A DNA stretch of 64,000 nt from Haemonchus contortus. Taxonomy: Eukaryota; Nematoda; Chromadorea; Rhabditida; Trichostrongylidae. Both the position numbers and the translations under genes were made by a program. Shown one piece after another: positions 24,911-37,200 of this stretch (position 1 is the stretch's first letter; every line of letters begins with the position of its first letter). The DNA lies in NCBI GenBank assembly GCA_000469685.2, contig LS997562.1, positions 30,897,715 to 30,961,714 of the forward strand. The letters are read 5' to 3'. Under the pieces are notes generated by a model. That model searched no databases. It was not told the origin of the DNA and worked only from the letters and a program-made list of their open reading frames with translations.

Positions 24911-27900
24911 ATTATCGTACCCCAAATGCCAACATGGAAGAAGTACGCCCGAATCGTGCTACCACACGTTGGACTAATTCTACTCTCCCTTTTCTATGTA
25001 GTCGGTGGAGCCGTCGCTTTTTATCATATGGAACGACCTAATGAGGTAGCCGTAGAAAAGCTTTTCTCATACACCTCTCCTTAGATACTTCTTCTATTAC
25101 TGCTACCACTGTTTCTTCTCCCTTTTTTGAGTATTTTGCTCTCCAACGTCCGACCAATTAGGTTCTTTGCTATTACACACATATCTTCTCCTTGCTGTAC
25201 ATAACGCGCTCGCATCTCTGAGTATCTATCACTGTCTGTCACAAAATTCGATATTACTTGAAGAAACATCCAGAGAGGTCGGGTCAACCTTAGAATGAGT
25301 TGGACATAGGGAAGAAGAACAGAACACATGGGAGCCTAGAGGAGCTCCAATCAAAGGAGAGGGGGAAAAGGGACATACGCCGCCGTTGGGCGGTGCCACG
25401 GCAACCCTTCTTAATTTGATGTAACCATTCAAACGCCAGGAAAAAATGAACTAAGGTGAGGGACGGGTCAACAAATTAAGCGACGAGCACTCACCCGTGC
25501 GTGCTATTTACAAACTGAGGGGCGGCTGCGAAATTCGCTGTGGGACCGCAATACCGTAACCCGCGCCCATGTGCTTAGTTACAGCTGGCCTAAATTTAAA
25601 AGTGAAATGAAAGTCATCAGGATGGAGAATGTACAGAAAAGGGAAGGTGTTGGGTTTCAGCTGCAGGTTATAATAATAGGTAATAATCAGTAAGGTTAGG
25701 GCGACAAACAGGTATTCAAGTTCTGAAAACTTTTGCTATTTTGATGTAGGACTTTCAAAGCAAAAGTCGTGTTGGGGTATAAGCAGTGCCAGGCACTCGA
25801 TGATGACTCCCGGGGTAGCACAACCCACACCCTAGTTGCTTCAGAGGAAGATTCATATTAAATGATAACTCCTACAGAGAACAAATCTGTTCGCACATGC
25901 ACAAACGATTTCTCAACTAGAGTGCAATGCCTAAAGTTCCAATTTAATGTGAATAGTTTCTTCAAAGGAGCTCTTATAACAGACCTGCCTTTGGCTCAAT
26001 CAGTCGAGTGGAGCGCCTCACCCAACACCTTCCCTTTTCTGTACATTTGAAGGAATGTGTTGGGTGTTGTGCTCTCCTTTCCTTTCATCCATTCCCCATC
26101 CTGGTGGCTTTCATTTCACTTTTAAATTTAGGCCAGCTGCAACTAAGCACATGAGCGCGGTGCGGGCTACGGTATTGCGGTCCCACAGCAAATTTCGCAG
26201 CCGCCCCTCAGTTTGTAAATAGTACCCTCACCCGTAGTGGACGGAGCGTCCTCCAGCTTTTTGCACAAACTCATGACCCGTTAGAGCCTATAGTCAGATT
26301 TTTGAAGGGTTGAATCCAGATCAAAAATTTCTTACTCGTTTGATGCGTTTTTGACGCAAGCGTAAATGTGTGGAGTACAACTAGTTTACATAAATAGCGA
26401 AAGATACGAATAAGTCGAAGTATCTTCATTCAATCTACCCCATCTTGGGATGCCTCCAAGTACTGGACTTTCTCTGGAAAGCGTAGTGAAGTTTAAGGGG
26501 TATTTCACGTGAACAACCACTTGGGCAACAGGCAATTATCTCTCCAAAATTCCATCCAATAACAGTAAGTGTGTTAAGCAACTTTTGAGCACTACTTCGT
26601 TCGTCTATGTAATTAATAAGAATTAAATTTTTATTGTTGCGCGTAGAGTGGAGATGGTATTGCAATGCCTGAACGAATTGCCTGATTGCTTACAACCTAT
26701 AGCCTTGGATGATTAGCATGCGCCTGTTTAGAAGGATGTTCCGCAAACAGCGGATAACCTGATCAAACAACGCTAAAATCTTTGGGTTTTTTCGTGCTCC
26801 CCAATCAAGTAGAATAAAATACAGATGGCCGTTCGAGAGTCAGCAATACGTCGTTTCAATCAGCACAAGGAACGAATGTTGGATGAGCTGTGGACATTAG
26901 TCGAGTCTGGTGCACCGCCAGGTAAGAAAGCAATAAAATATGCTATACTTCGTAATAACAGCGACTATTTTAGATCTCATTGAGGAACGAGCCAGCTTGT
27001 ATGTGGAGAATTCAACTCGCATTCTCTTCGAGGCTTTTGACACGCATTTCATAAGCGCAGCACTCCTGAAGCCCGGTGGAGAGAACGAAGCGGTTAGTGC
27101 CCAGTCATCCGCCTATGATGTCGCATAACAAAATAACTCAAGGATGTCAGCAGGACGAATGGCAGTTGGGTCCGAGTTCGCCCACGAGCCTAGGTTCCGC
27201 GGCAGTTGCCGTGTTACTACGATAGATATTCTAATTTCCTTTCTTCCACCCCCCCCCCCCCCCCGCCCTGCCTACTCTCCACGCCCCTCCCATGCCACCC
27301 TTACTTTGGACCCAACGTCACCGCACGTCAATATAAGCAAAGAATCAAGAATGAAACTTCTTTTGAAGCCATGAAATGCAAAATGAAATTACTGTCTCCA
27401 AGAAACGTAATCAAGGGCAGTATTGAGGACCATTTCCTTTTGGACATAATGAGCCACTTCTATCAGCTCCTACACAATTCCATGTACATATGTATGTGAG
27501 ACAGCCAGAAGGAATGTGACGATGTAAGTAAGGGCGTAGAGTGAGGAGAGGTTGAACAGTGCTATACAAGCATCATTTACAACAACGGGCAAACAGGAAC
27601 ACGGAGAGGATTTCCATCCGAAAAAAAGGAAATCAAGAAAAAATTCAGTTGCTATGGGAAGTGACTCAAGGCACAGGTCGAGATAAAAGCCGCTCCCAAT
27701 GTTTCCGATCAGGTCGAATCACTTATTCCTAGTATGACACATATATTGCTAATGTTGTGTGTAAGAAGGTCTATACAAGGCGCAGTAGGTGTTCAAGACG
27801 GGCTTTTCAGTTTCACACTAGATGATGGACCTATTTTACCAAAATTGTTGAGGCTGCACCATTTGTAGTAGAGCACCTGTTTGGGATATTCAAGCAGCTG

Positions 27901-30900
27901 ACACCATCTTCGAGGTTTATTTAATGACTCTGCTCAGCGGTATACCTTAGGCGTGTAGGTATCAGAAAAGACCAATAGCAAATAGCAAACTGAAGATTGT
28001 CGTGGCAGAAGTTTTGACTGCATGCAGTCCCACTCCAGTTCGTCGGGGCAAGACACTTAAGGTATTCTCGGCTTACTGCAGCCAGTTCCTCACCCAGTTG
28101 CGCCTCCCAAACGTTCAAGTGCATTGAAATCTCGTCCGAAGAACCTTTCCATATCATTTCCCTCATGGTTCCCACGCATAACCCCCTCTTTTCACCACTT
28201 TTAAAAGCTTTGCATTTCGCGGGATCAGCACATTTCCTGTGATTTTTTGCCATTCTTCCATTGTTCTTCACAGACACTTGCGCATTTTAATCAGAAGGGG
28301 GTGACTCGAGCCGTGCCTTTGAGTCGGAATGGCGATTTTACGATAATCCGATGCAAACATTTTTTTCAGTACTCTTGGACGTTTATTACCGCTCTATTTT
28401 TCACTGCTACTCTTCTCACTACCATAGGTATGCAAAAATGATTACTCCGGATTTCACATGGTCGACGAATGTTTATTTTTAAGGTTATGGTAACCTCGTG
28501 CCTGTTACATGGCATGGACGAATGTTTTGCATAGCGTATGCACTTCTTGGTGTGCCACTCATTTTGATAACCGTAGCTGATATTGGCAAGTTTCTCTCGG
28601 AAAACATCATTTGGCTATATTCAAGGTGAGTTTTTGTTCAGTCAACAAACATTATTGAAAATGACCATGACCGGATAGATGTTGCTTTGAGTGGTTCGTC
28701 CACCTTGCTGCTAAGCGCTCTGTTCAACTTCGATTCTTCAATACGTTCGGGCAAATGTTTCATGATAGATGTCCAGTCAAAAATCTGAAAAGGCATCCGA
28801 GAAAACCAAAACTGCGATATTCATTGAAGAGGAAGTAAAAACACCGCAATACGATATGTACAAGCGATACATTTGAGATGGTTATGCCTTTCAACACTTC
28901 AATAATACTAACACGTTTTGGGAGATCATTTCCCAGTTGTGAAACTAGTCCGAATTTTTACACATGAGATTCGAGTCATTTGCAACTACTCGGAGGTACT
29001 TTTAACTTTTCGAAGCTCGTTTAATTAGTTTCCGCGGCAACTGCGGGGACTGAACTCGGACACTCTCCGGAGCCACTACGTACTAATCGGTGATTTGGTT
29101 TCTGCCAAGTACAGAACGCATGGAGTAACCCACTGGGGGAAAGCCACTTTTATAAATTAACAGCGTTTCTTGCAACCAAAAGGTCGAATGGAACGGAAAC
29201 TTTACGAGTCCGTCCGTAGACCTGCAAGACCGTTGACATCGCTGCTTCTGACCAAAATTGTAAACTATGCAATATCGAATTACAGGTATTCAAAGGCTCG
29301 AAAACAGTGTCATCGTTCAAATTATGCTGCATTACCTACGAAGGACAAGCATAATCGAGAAGGAGAACAATTGATGGAGGTACGGGTGAGGATTACCTCA
29401 TTACTTTTTAAATAAGACATGCACAATAGGTTGATTTCACCGCGCATATCAGGACCTCATTAGAGAATTATTCCTTGCAATTATTTCGAAGCTTCTACTT
29501 CCGCTGAACTCGGGTTTTTTTCGTTCATCATGATCATGTTGATGGAGAAGTTTTTACTGGTCTTTTGGCTGTGAAGGCCTGAAGCTCAGACAAAACTGGG
29601 CGTTCCCAACCATTTTACATCATATAAGAGACGCGATCATTCTCTGTAGATCTCCAAATACTTACTTGAAGCCCTGGAATTCTAATTCGAGCAGCATGAA
29701 GAAATTAATTTCTATCGTCTTCTCCACATCGTTTCAGTCCTATTTCCGTTTAGGGTCTCGAGCAGTACATATCTATCCCAGTGGCACTGATTGTTGTAAT
29801 ATTACTTGGCTATATGGCTGTTGGAGCTGTGCTGCTGGGTTCATGGGAAAACTGGCAGTTTTTCTCTGGATTTTATTTCTCCTTCATCACAATGACAACT
29901 GTAAGTTTACTTTATCACTAACATAAGCTCTTGATTTCGAGTCTTCCATATTTACTATTTGGGGAGGAGCTGGGAAGTGGCAATCACTGCCGAAAAGTCA
30001 TGTCTAGTCGGAGATTCGCCCAGCACAGACCCACGTAAACCGTTTGGTAGACTAAAAATGATTCCTGATGACTTAGGACGTTTATGTCAAATGCGAGGCG
30101 CATCCTCAAAGGGATTAATCAATGCTGACTGATCCATCCACCTTTCTTGACTTCATCTAGCAGTGGGAGGTAGCTAGTTCCGCGTACAAGGTCCCTTAAG
30201 TACTCCAGGAATATGGTTAACACCCTCTCTAGACTATAAACTGGTACAGTGCACGTGAGGAGCCTAGTAATGCATGGGGTATACCTAACAATAAGGGTAC
30301 TCGGCAGACTGAGGATGGATTACCGTGATGTAGATGTATATTTCCTCACTTCAACCACAGTTTCTATCGATTCGTGAATTCCAAACGATTTGTAAAACCA
30401 ATGAGTTCATCCAAGCTGAAATCTTGGTTCGACGTCTTCCCTCGGAACCTAGAACGAAAGTCTCCAGTATATTCTTTACAGGTCGGTTTCGGTGACATCG
30501 TACCAATCAACCGAGAGTTCTATCTACTCGATCTCTGCTACATAATCATTGGATTGGCAATAACGTAAATGAAGCTGCTTACGTAGGAACTTTTCCATAT
30601 ATGACTCATAGAATTATTGTTGCAGTACCATGTGCATCGACTTGGTCGGTATCCAGTACATCCGCAAAATTCACTACTTTGGAAGAGCAATCAAGGTATG
30701 ATCGTAACGTCTTGGTATCTTTTGCACCCATAATTACTATTTACAAATTGAGTTCTTATCTCAAACTGTCTCTCAATCACATCATTTCCATAAAAGATTG
30801 TGTTAGGATACAGGGCACAGCGGTACTGAACATATCGAAATGATAGATCTAGGAATGTTTGCATTCGAAACATTATAAAAGAAGTACAAAAGATGCCAAA

Positions 30901-31400
30901 ACAGTCAAATCACAAGTTTAGGATGCTCGATTCGCCTTGGTGAATGTCGGCGGTAAAATGGTCCACGTACCGGATTTGATGCGATATGCCAGCGTTTTAC
31001 AGCAGGTCAGCCACTTATGAATGGGAAACAGATTCCCTAAATCAATTTTATGAGAGAAATTGAAGAATATTGAAGTAGTCAGACTTCGTTCCAAGCGATT
31101 TTTTGTGATTTCGAACGTTGGTAGAAATCTGTTTTCAGAAATACGGTCACAAGAAACCACACGACACCGTCATTGTTAAAGGAGCATATGCGCCCAAGGA
31201 TATAAACAAAATCAGGTATGATAAATTCCGAATCCTACTGCTACGTAAAATTATTATATAACACCTCTTCATAGATATAGAACTCAATATTGCCACATTT
31301 CAGATTCATCGATTACGGAGCGCTAGCTTCTGTGGAGAGCTTCCAGACAATTTTCTCCAATATACTCAGTTCGAAATCTAAGGAACCTGCCGTGGTCTAA
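24911..31400 (+). CDS. Two-pore-domain potassium channel, TWK/K2P family
   Basis: Passes K+ leak current across the plasma membrane; K2P subunits dimerise. Exons: 24911-25045, 26825-26921, 26974-27092, 28370-28427, 28484-28625, 29286-29379, 29754-29900, 30482-30564, 30626-30695, 30922-31005, 31139-31215, 31304-31400 (TAA). All junctions are GT-AG and all phases agree. From ATG 24926 the protein is 395 aa. TM1 is at about 10-33. An extracellular cap (41-112) carries an NST sequon at 85 and no Cys. Pore 1 has TTIGYGN at 129-135, TM2 is about 145-168, TM3 about 215-240. Pore 2 has TTVGFGD at 258-264 and TM4 follows at about 270-297. The cytosolic tail has about 98 residues. Both selectivity filters are intact. 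With the exon at 16035 the protein would be 430 aa. The exact twk paralogue cannot be named. A TIR element lies in the first core intron. Confidence 0.96.
25499..26226. mobile_element. Non-autonomous TIR element with long inverted termini (MULE-like)
   Basis: About 140-150 bp at the left end (from CTATTTACAAACTGAGGGGC at 25504) is repeated in inverse at the right end (finishing 26221), at roughly 90 percent identity. CTCACCCGT is present directly at 25490-25498 and 26227-26235 and fits a 9 bp target-site duplication. No transposase is seen inside. Long TIRs with a 9 bp duplication suggest the Mutator superfamily. It lies in a K2P intron. Confidence 0.75.
27249..27264. repeat. Poly-C run of 16
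   Basis: Homopolymer in a K2P intron. Similar runs are C13 at 44060-44072 and G15 at 61682-61696. Confidence 0.9.
27920..28250. repeat. Possible partial third copy of the 32 kb / 62.7 kb TIR family
   Basis: The stretch around 28127-28165 (GAAATCTCGTCCGAAGAACC and following) resembles 32400-32445 and 63028-63065, with the same order of neighbouring motifs. No terminal inverted repeats were found for this copy, so it may be truncated. It lies in a K2P intron. Confidence 0.4.
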
Positions 31401-31954
31401 TCAACTTGATCAGCTTTAGTCGGGAAGCTTGGGAAGTAACAGCTGATCGACCTTTTATACTTCGACCCTGTGAAATGTAAAAGGAACAGATGTTCAGAAT
31501 GACAGCTCCTCTTAGTTGAAGACCAAACTGTAAGTGCAGTCTGGATAATTAACCTGCAACTGGAATTGTTCAAGAACCATTTTTCATTATTTATGAACTA
31601 TGTGCTGTTAGATCAGGGGGCTAACATGGCATTCAGCAAGTGGCAAGATCGCGAGCGACAAATTGCACAAAGACCCACCACTCCTTCATTCATACTGTAG
31701 TATAAACGAGCGCGCACTCCTCTCAGTTAAAACTTACCCTCCCTGAACTACCAGTACACCCCACTGTATGTGTTCGGTGTTTGCTATTAGTACGAGTATC
31801 ATACATATATGTATCATTTGAATGTACTTCCATAATTATTCACGGCTTGTTTTTTTTTATCTTGATTTCATCATGAATGCTGACGTTAACCACGAGCTTA
31901 ACGATAAATCTTATGAGTCACATTCATACGAACGCCAATGGAGCTTGTGATTAA
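31401..31954. other. 3' flank of the K2P gene
   Basis: No exon seen. AT-rich sequence expected to hold the 3' UTR and polyadenylation signal, which I could not pin down. Confidence 0.4.
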
Positions 31955-32604
31955 CGTAAAGACACAGTTCACGATAAAAACGGTTCCTGATATTTTCCCA
32001 TAGGATGGATTTGAGGCCCCCTCGTATACCATATCTGGCACTATCAGGTCGGAAAACGGCCCAGTTAGGGCGTTACTAAGGCTTAAATTTTGATCGTGTG
32101 TATCCTCGGACGAGTTTCGCCAGTATTGGAGAGGATGCACCATCGACTTGGAAACCCATGAGGGCATCTCGAACAACTTTTTATTATTGTTTTGTTGTGT
32201 TTTATTGTCTTCCTTTATATCCTTCATGTAAATGAGAAAATAATTCTTCTATTGTAACTCTGATGCTATCCCGAACCTACCATTGTATATTGCTTGAACA
32301 ATAGCCCAATAAATGAAACACGGTAAAAAAAAACTTGTCATGACCCATAGCGACATTGAACGGCAATTCTGAACAGTTTTGGCTTGATGCAGCCAGCAAC
32401 TGAAATCTCGTCCGAGTACCCTTTCCATGTCATTTCGTCATGTCTCGTCCAACCTCTATTTACACTACTTTTCAGGAGCCCTTTTTTTTAGAAAATGGAC
32501 GACTTCTCTCGTTTCCTTCACTACCAATGAACTAGACCCAACCTATACTTACACTTTTCGACTAGTAGGGGGTATCTGAAAATTATCATGAACAGTGCCT
32601 TTAA
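31955..32604. mobile_element. TIR element, copy 1 (about 650 bp)
   Basis: The left end GTAAAGACACAGTTCACGAT and the right end ATCATGAACAGTGCCTTTAA are inverted repeats of each other. Both ends and several interior blocks (CCTCGTATACCATAT, GGCTTGATGCAG, AAATCTCGTCC) match the element at 62706-63223 in the same order. No coding sequence is visible, so it is non-autonomous. Confidence 0.75.
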
Positions 32605-34298
32605 ATTGTCATTGCGATCTATGAAGCTTAGGACTGCCTGAAAAGTGCAAAGCAAGATATTCCTCCACGAATGTTGAGCAGCGATCCTAATTAAATGTTC
32701 TGTAGTATCACAGAATAAATGTGCATATTTCAATGATAAAAGACTCCTTAATCACTCGAAATTCTAAAACTCGGAACTTGTTTGATGAATCATATTCTAA
32801 TATATCGAAATTCTTCTCCCATAACATATAAAAAAAGGTTACTCATCATCCTTCATGGAACGTTATATCTTGGCATGCTTTAGCATACCACTTTTTGACT
32901 TTTACTGCAACCCACTGGGTAAGAATGGAAGGTAGTTTTCTCATCTGCATGTCCGCATCGATCTAATGAATCTCCTGGAAACGCTCGACTCAAGAACATT
33001 TTAGGTGTGGGAGTATTTAATGGAGACCGAAAGATAACCACCAAAACATCCTTTCGTTACATTCAGCGGATTTGGTGCGCGAAAAGTCGCACCGTTTTGT
33101 AGGGTTGGGTAGCCCGGCAAAGGCACGCTGGGAGGCCTGCATGTTTTTTCTGTTTTCTCGCTGGAACTAGATAATTTACTCGCAACCAGCCAGCCACTGC
33201 CAAAATCCTTACTACATCCCGCGCTCAGTATTGTGGTAAGTGCTGCCACCACAATGGCTCAGTACCAGCGAAACAACAGCTGCAACTGCACCTAGCGCTC
33301 TAAACTTCGGCATGCGAAGCGATCAATGGTCATGGAGGGACTGCTCCACATGGCTCACGGCGCCGACGTTGAATGTTCCAGGTGGGTGTCCATGTGGGTC
33401 GCACATCATGTATTATAGAATGCTTCATTTAAATAGAAGGGACAGATACACGGAAAATGCAAAAATCAGAACATTAGCATCTAAAATAACAAAAAACTCA
33501 GTTACTGAGAGTTACCAGATTATGTTGAACTTGGAATGTAATACAAAGTATTCAATTTATAACTAGTAGTTTGAAGAATGTGGAGCTCTAGAAGGGTGAA
33601 ATTCAAGTAAATCATGAAATGAAGTCGAACCTCTTGAATGAGAAACTAAGTGAAGTGATTTTTTTCTCATGATTAAAGAAACTGGAAATTACGGAGAAAT
33701 AATCTGAGGGAATTGAAAACAGTTAATATAATCAAAACTAAAAATATAGTTTGTTAAACGATAGGTAAGAGAAAAAAATCAAAATTACGCTTCTTCGCTT
33801 CGCTTCATTGACAAAAAGAATTAAGTGATGGAAATATTGAATTAAAGCTTCACTGTATCAACTACTAAGTTATTGTATTAGATAAAGTTGAACACGAGGA
33901 ATTAGAGTGAAGAGTATAAGTGTTAATAAAAGAGTCAGTGGAGAGCATCACTGACAGCTCCAAGTGGAATTGGAGGTAGTGGGACATTTGAGTCCTTTCA
34001 GTAACACAGAGCGCTATTCTGCAAACTTCCAGACACGAAATGGAAGCCTAAAATGAGCAGACGTTGAGCAATTCCCAAAACCACTTTGTTTCTCTACTTA
34101 TCATACTTTTATAATTAGCTTCACTGTCCGAAGAGCGTACGTATGGATTCCTCAAGCCACAGCATTTGAACTTTGTGCTTGGAGGGAGTGAGGTTGGAAC
34201 ATAGCTTTGTTGTAATGATTGATACGGTGTAGATGACCACATAACGATCGATCTTGATTTGTAGCGTAAGTAACTTGGTGTTTGTAAAATGACCATCT
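32605..34298. other. Spacer between convergent genes
   Basis: AT-rich and without a supported gene, especially 33560-33960. A CTGGAACATTCAACGT motif on the minus strand near 33366-33381 could be the start of a retrotransposon endonuclease domain, but it cannot be extended. Confidence 0.4.
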
Positions 34299-37200
34299 TT
34301 AACCGTTGAGGGTTGGAACATTGAGGGAGTAAAGAGGGACTTCGGCTGTATCGTAATCCAAATAGATACCGATATGTACCTATACTGACGAGATCCATCC
34401 TATCGGGACTATCGATTTACTGAGTTTGTGATGTCTCTCCAAGCGCAGAGAGAAAGTGAACTATTCATTGAGGGGGATTGAAGGGGAAAAAGTAAGAAAG
34501 TGTATTGCTGCGGTGGTAACCACTGGTACTGAGAAATGCTGATTCGAAATGATAGTAGTTACTGACCAAACTGAACCCTAATCGATCCGTTATTCACTAC
34601 TCTTTTTCAGTCTAAAGTCGAAGGGCCCAAGATGATGTGAACGATTCGTCTGGTCGGGAATATGCTCGGCATACGTAGTTATGACTTAGAATATTTTAAC
34701 TTCGACGACGATCGGAAGAAGATATGGCGATCGTTCCTGAGGGCCGAGAAATCTTTTTCTTCTTCATCCTAGTGTTAGTCTCGCGACGTGAGGTCTGTCG
34801 CTCCTGCCAGTACTACCTACTAGTTATTTCCTACTATCCATAACACCATTAATTGCCACCTTGGCTTTGGCGAGGTTCTGGATCAAATATGGCCACCTAT
34901 TCCTTGAAATAATCAAGATCGTTTTCCTTGCACTTCAAGCTACGTTGTTCTTTTATCGAGTGATCCTGGGGTCTCCTCATTACGCGACCATATCATCGCA
35001 GACACTGTAACCTTTGGATGGGGACTGTTGGTATATCCACGCCCTGACGTCTTTTGTGACCCGATCCTGTTGCGTCCAACTACAGTTGCATCCAATTTGA
35101 GCATCCTCACTTCAGCGCAGTGAGCTGCCTATCACGATTTTACTACGGGCCAGTACTCTTTACCATAGAGCACCGTGGCCTCACCGTGCCGTGTACACTG
35201 TTGTCTTCTGGTTTTCTGCAGCTGTCTGGTAGTTCTTCTTCGATCTCTACTATCAGATTGATGTCATCCGCGTAGAAAATGGTATTTAGCGGTCCATCTA
35301 TGAGTGATTTTGAGACAACACCCATTGTCAGCCAGAAGGAGAATGAGTTTAGACTTGATCCATAATGTAACCCCAACGGTGATGTCTACTGCCTTAGTTG
35401 AGCAATGAAGGGAGGGATGACCGTCCTGGACCTAATGTGCATTTGGTTGACGAAGGAGATCAGGTTTAAAAGCACAACTTACGATAAAATGGCTTATGAA
35501 ATTTCCCGTTAAGACAAATCCGTGACCCCTTCCAATCAATTGCATTCCCTTCTCCTTGAAGATGGGACAAAAGTAAGGCTAATAATTTCACGAACCGAGT
35601 GAGCCACCTGATCTCGTGCTCCGAGAGCCTTTCATGCCTGAACTGGTCCCCATTTGAACCAGTTGCCTTCCTGAACTTTACTATGCCAATGCTCGACAGA
35701 ACTCGTATTCTGTCCTGAGCGCGGTGGAGCCAGTCGTCGCCGCTACTTTGCAGCTGTTCCCTTAGTAGATTTCCACGTTTAGGAGCCTGTCGAAGTGGCT
35801 CTCCATCTGTTTCTGACCTCACCAAGATTCCTCAGGATTGCACCGTCGCTATTCTTGACATCCCTCATTACTCTGCTGTCTTGAGTAGCCCGGTGTCGTG
35901 TGTTAGCCAGCAGGGAGACGAACTTCTCTCGTTTTCGTCCATCGAGCTTACAGTACAAGGCGTCCATTTCTATACTCTTTGGTTTCGCTACGGCAGCCTT
36001 GGCGAGTCTCTAGGAATGTCTACAGGCAGCTAGGTTTCCTGGAGCCCGCGTCTTTGCTAGCACTCGTAGGCGGTTTTCTTTTGCCTCGCTTGACTTTACT
36101 GTTCCAAAACCAAGCCTTCTTGCTTTCTTGAAATTCACCTCGAGTCTTTCCAAGCGTGGCACACTTGCTTTCGCGATTTCACTTTAAATCTGCTGGATCG
36201 GTTCTCCGGGATAAGGCAGAGCAGTTTCCAGTAGCTTCCGTCAAGATCCTCTTTTTCAGCATTGTGCAACCTTCCCAGCGGTTCCTCCGCTCCTTTCATT
36301 CCATCTTCATGCTCGAATTGTTGGGTTGGGAAACCCGAAGGTGTCTCTGCTGGGACAGGTCTACGCCGTGTAGAAAGATTTTCGCTGGGCAGAACTTCGA
36401 TTTTCCTTACAGTTTCGAGGGAAGATCTTCTTACGAGTATATGGTCTAGCTCCGTTTGTATCCACTTGCTGCTGCAGTTTGCTTTCTGACCTTCCCTATA
36501 CGAGAAAAAGGGATTGCAGACTGCTAGGTCGCGAAGTCTTTATCTTCTACTCTTCGCCTATGTGAACAATTTCACTACCGACCACTCGGATCAACCGCTG
36601 TGGTAAGCTCTTCCACAACTGACGTGACGGCACCTCTAAGCTCAGATACATCCTTCTTGCATTCAAGTGCGGGAAACGGCTTATGGTGTGTGACTAGGAT
36701 TATTTTCGAACCTCCCTTCTTGTTCACCCTCACAATTTAGATTCGACCATTGAACACGACAGAGTTTTGAACACAGGAACAGAGTTTTGAGGGGCTTGTC
36801 GCTCTTATAGCCGAATGATTTCGTTCGGTTTTTCTGCATTACAAAAAACCCCGACAGCTCCCCCAGTCTCTGGCATTTGATGCTTTCCGTCATGATACCT
36901 GTAGGCATAGATTTGGGACGCTCCATCTAGAGCAACCTCTCGAGACTTCTCAACAAGCGATCGTTTGGCAAACTTATTGGAACAAACTTTTCTTCCGTGT
37001 TCATTCATCGCTCGCAGTCAGTTTCTTACTGAAGATCTCTACCGGCCGTCCTGTCAACATAAGTCAGGCACAGGTATCTTCATCATTTTTGCAGGAAAAG
37101 CTTTTGCCCCGGCAGGGCTCGTGACCTATCCAGAAGGTAAATTCGAGCCTATACTCTTAACAACTAGACCATCCGTGTTTTATGAATTACTCCTGTCAAA

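Noticed and set aside
34048..34398. 116 aa minus ORF starting MDLVSIGTY
   Set aside because: A different frame over the same DNA gives a phase-compatible terminal exon for the OTUD4-like gene, which is a simpler reading; neither is certain.
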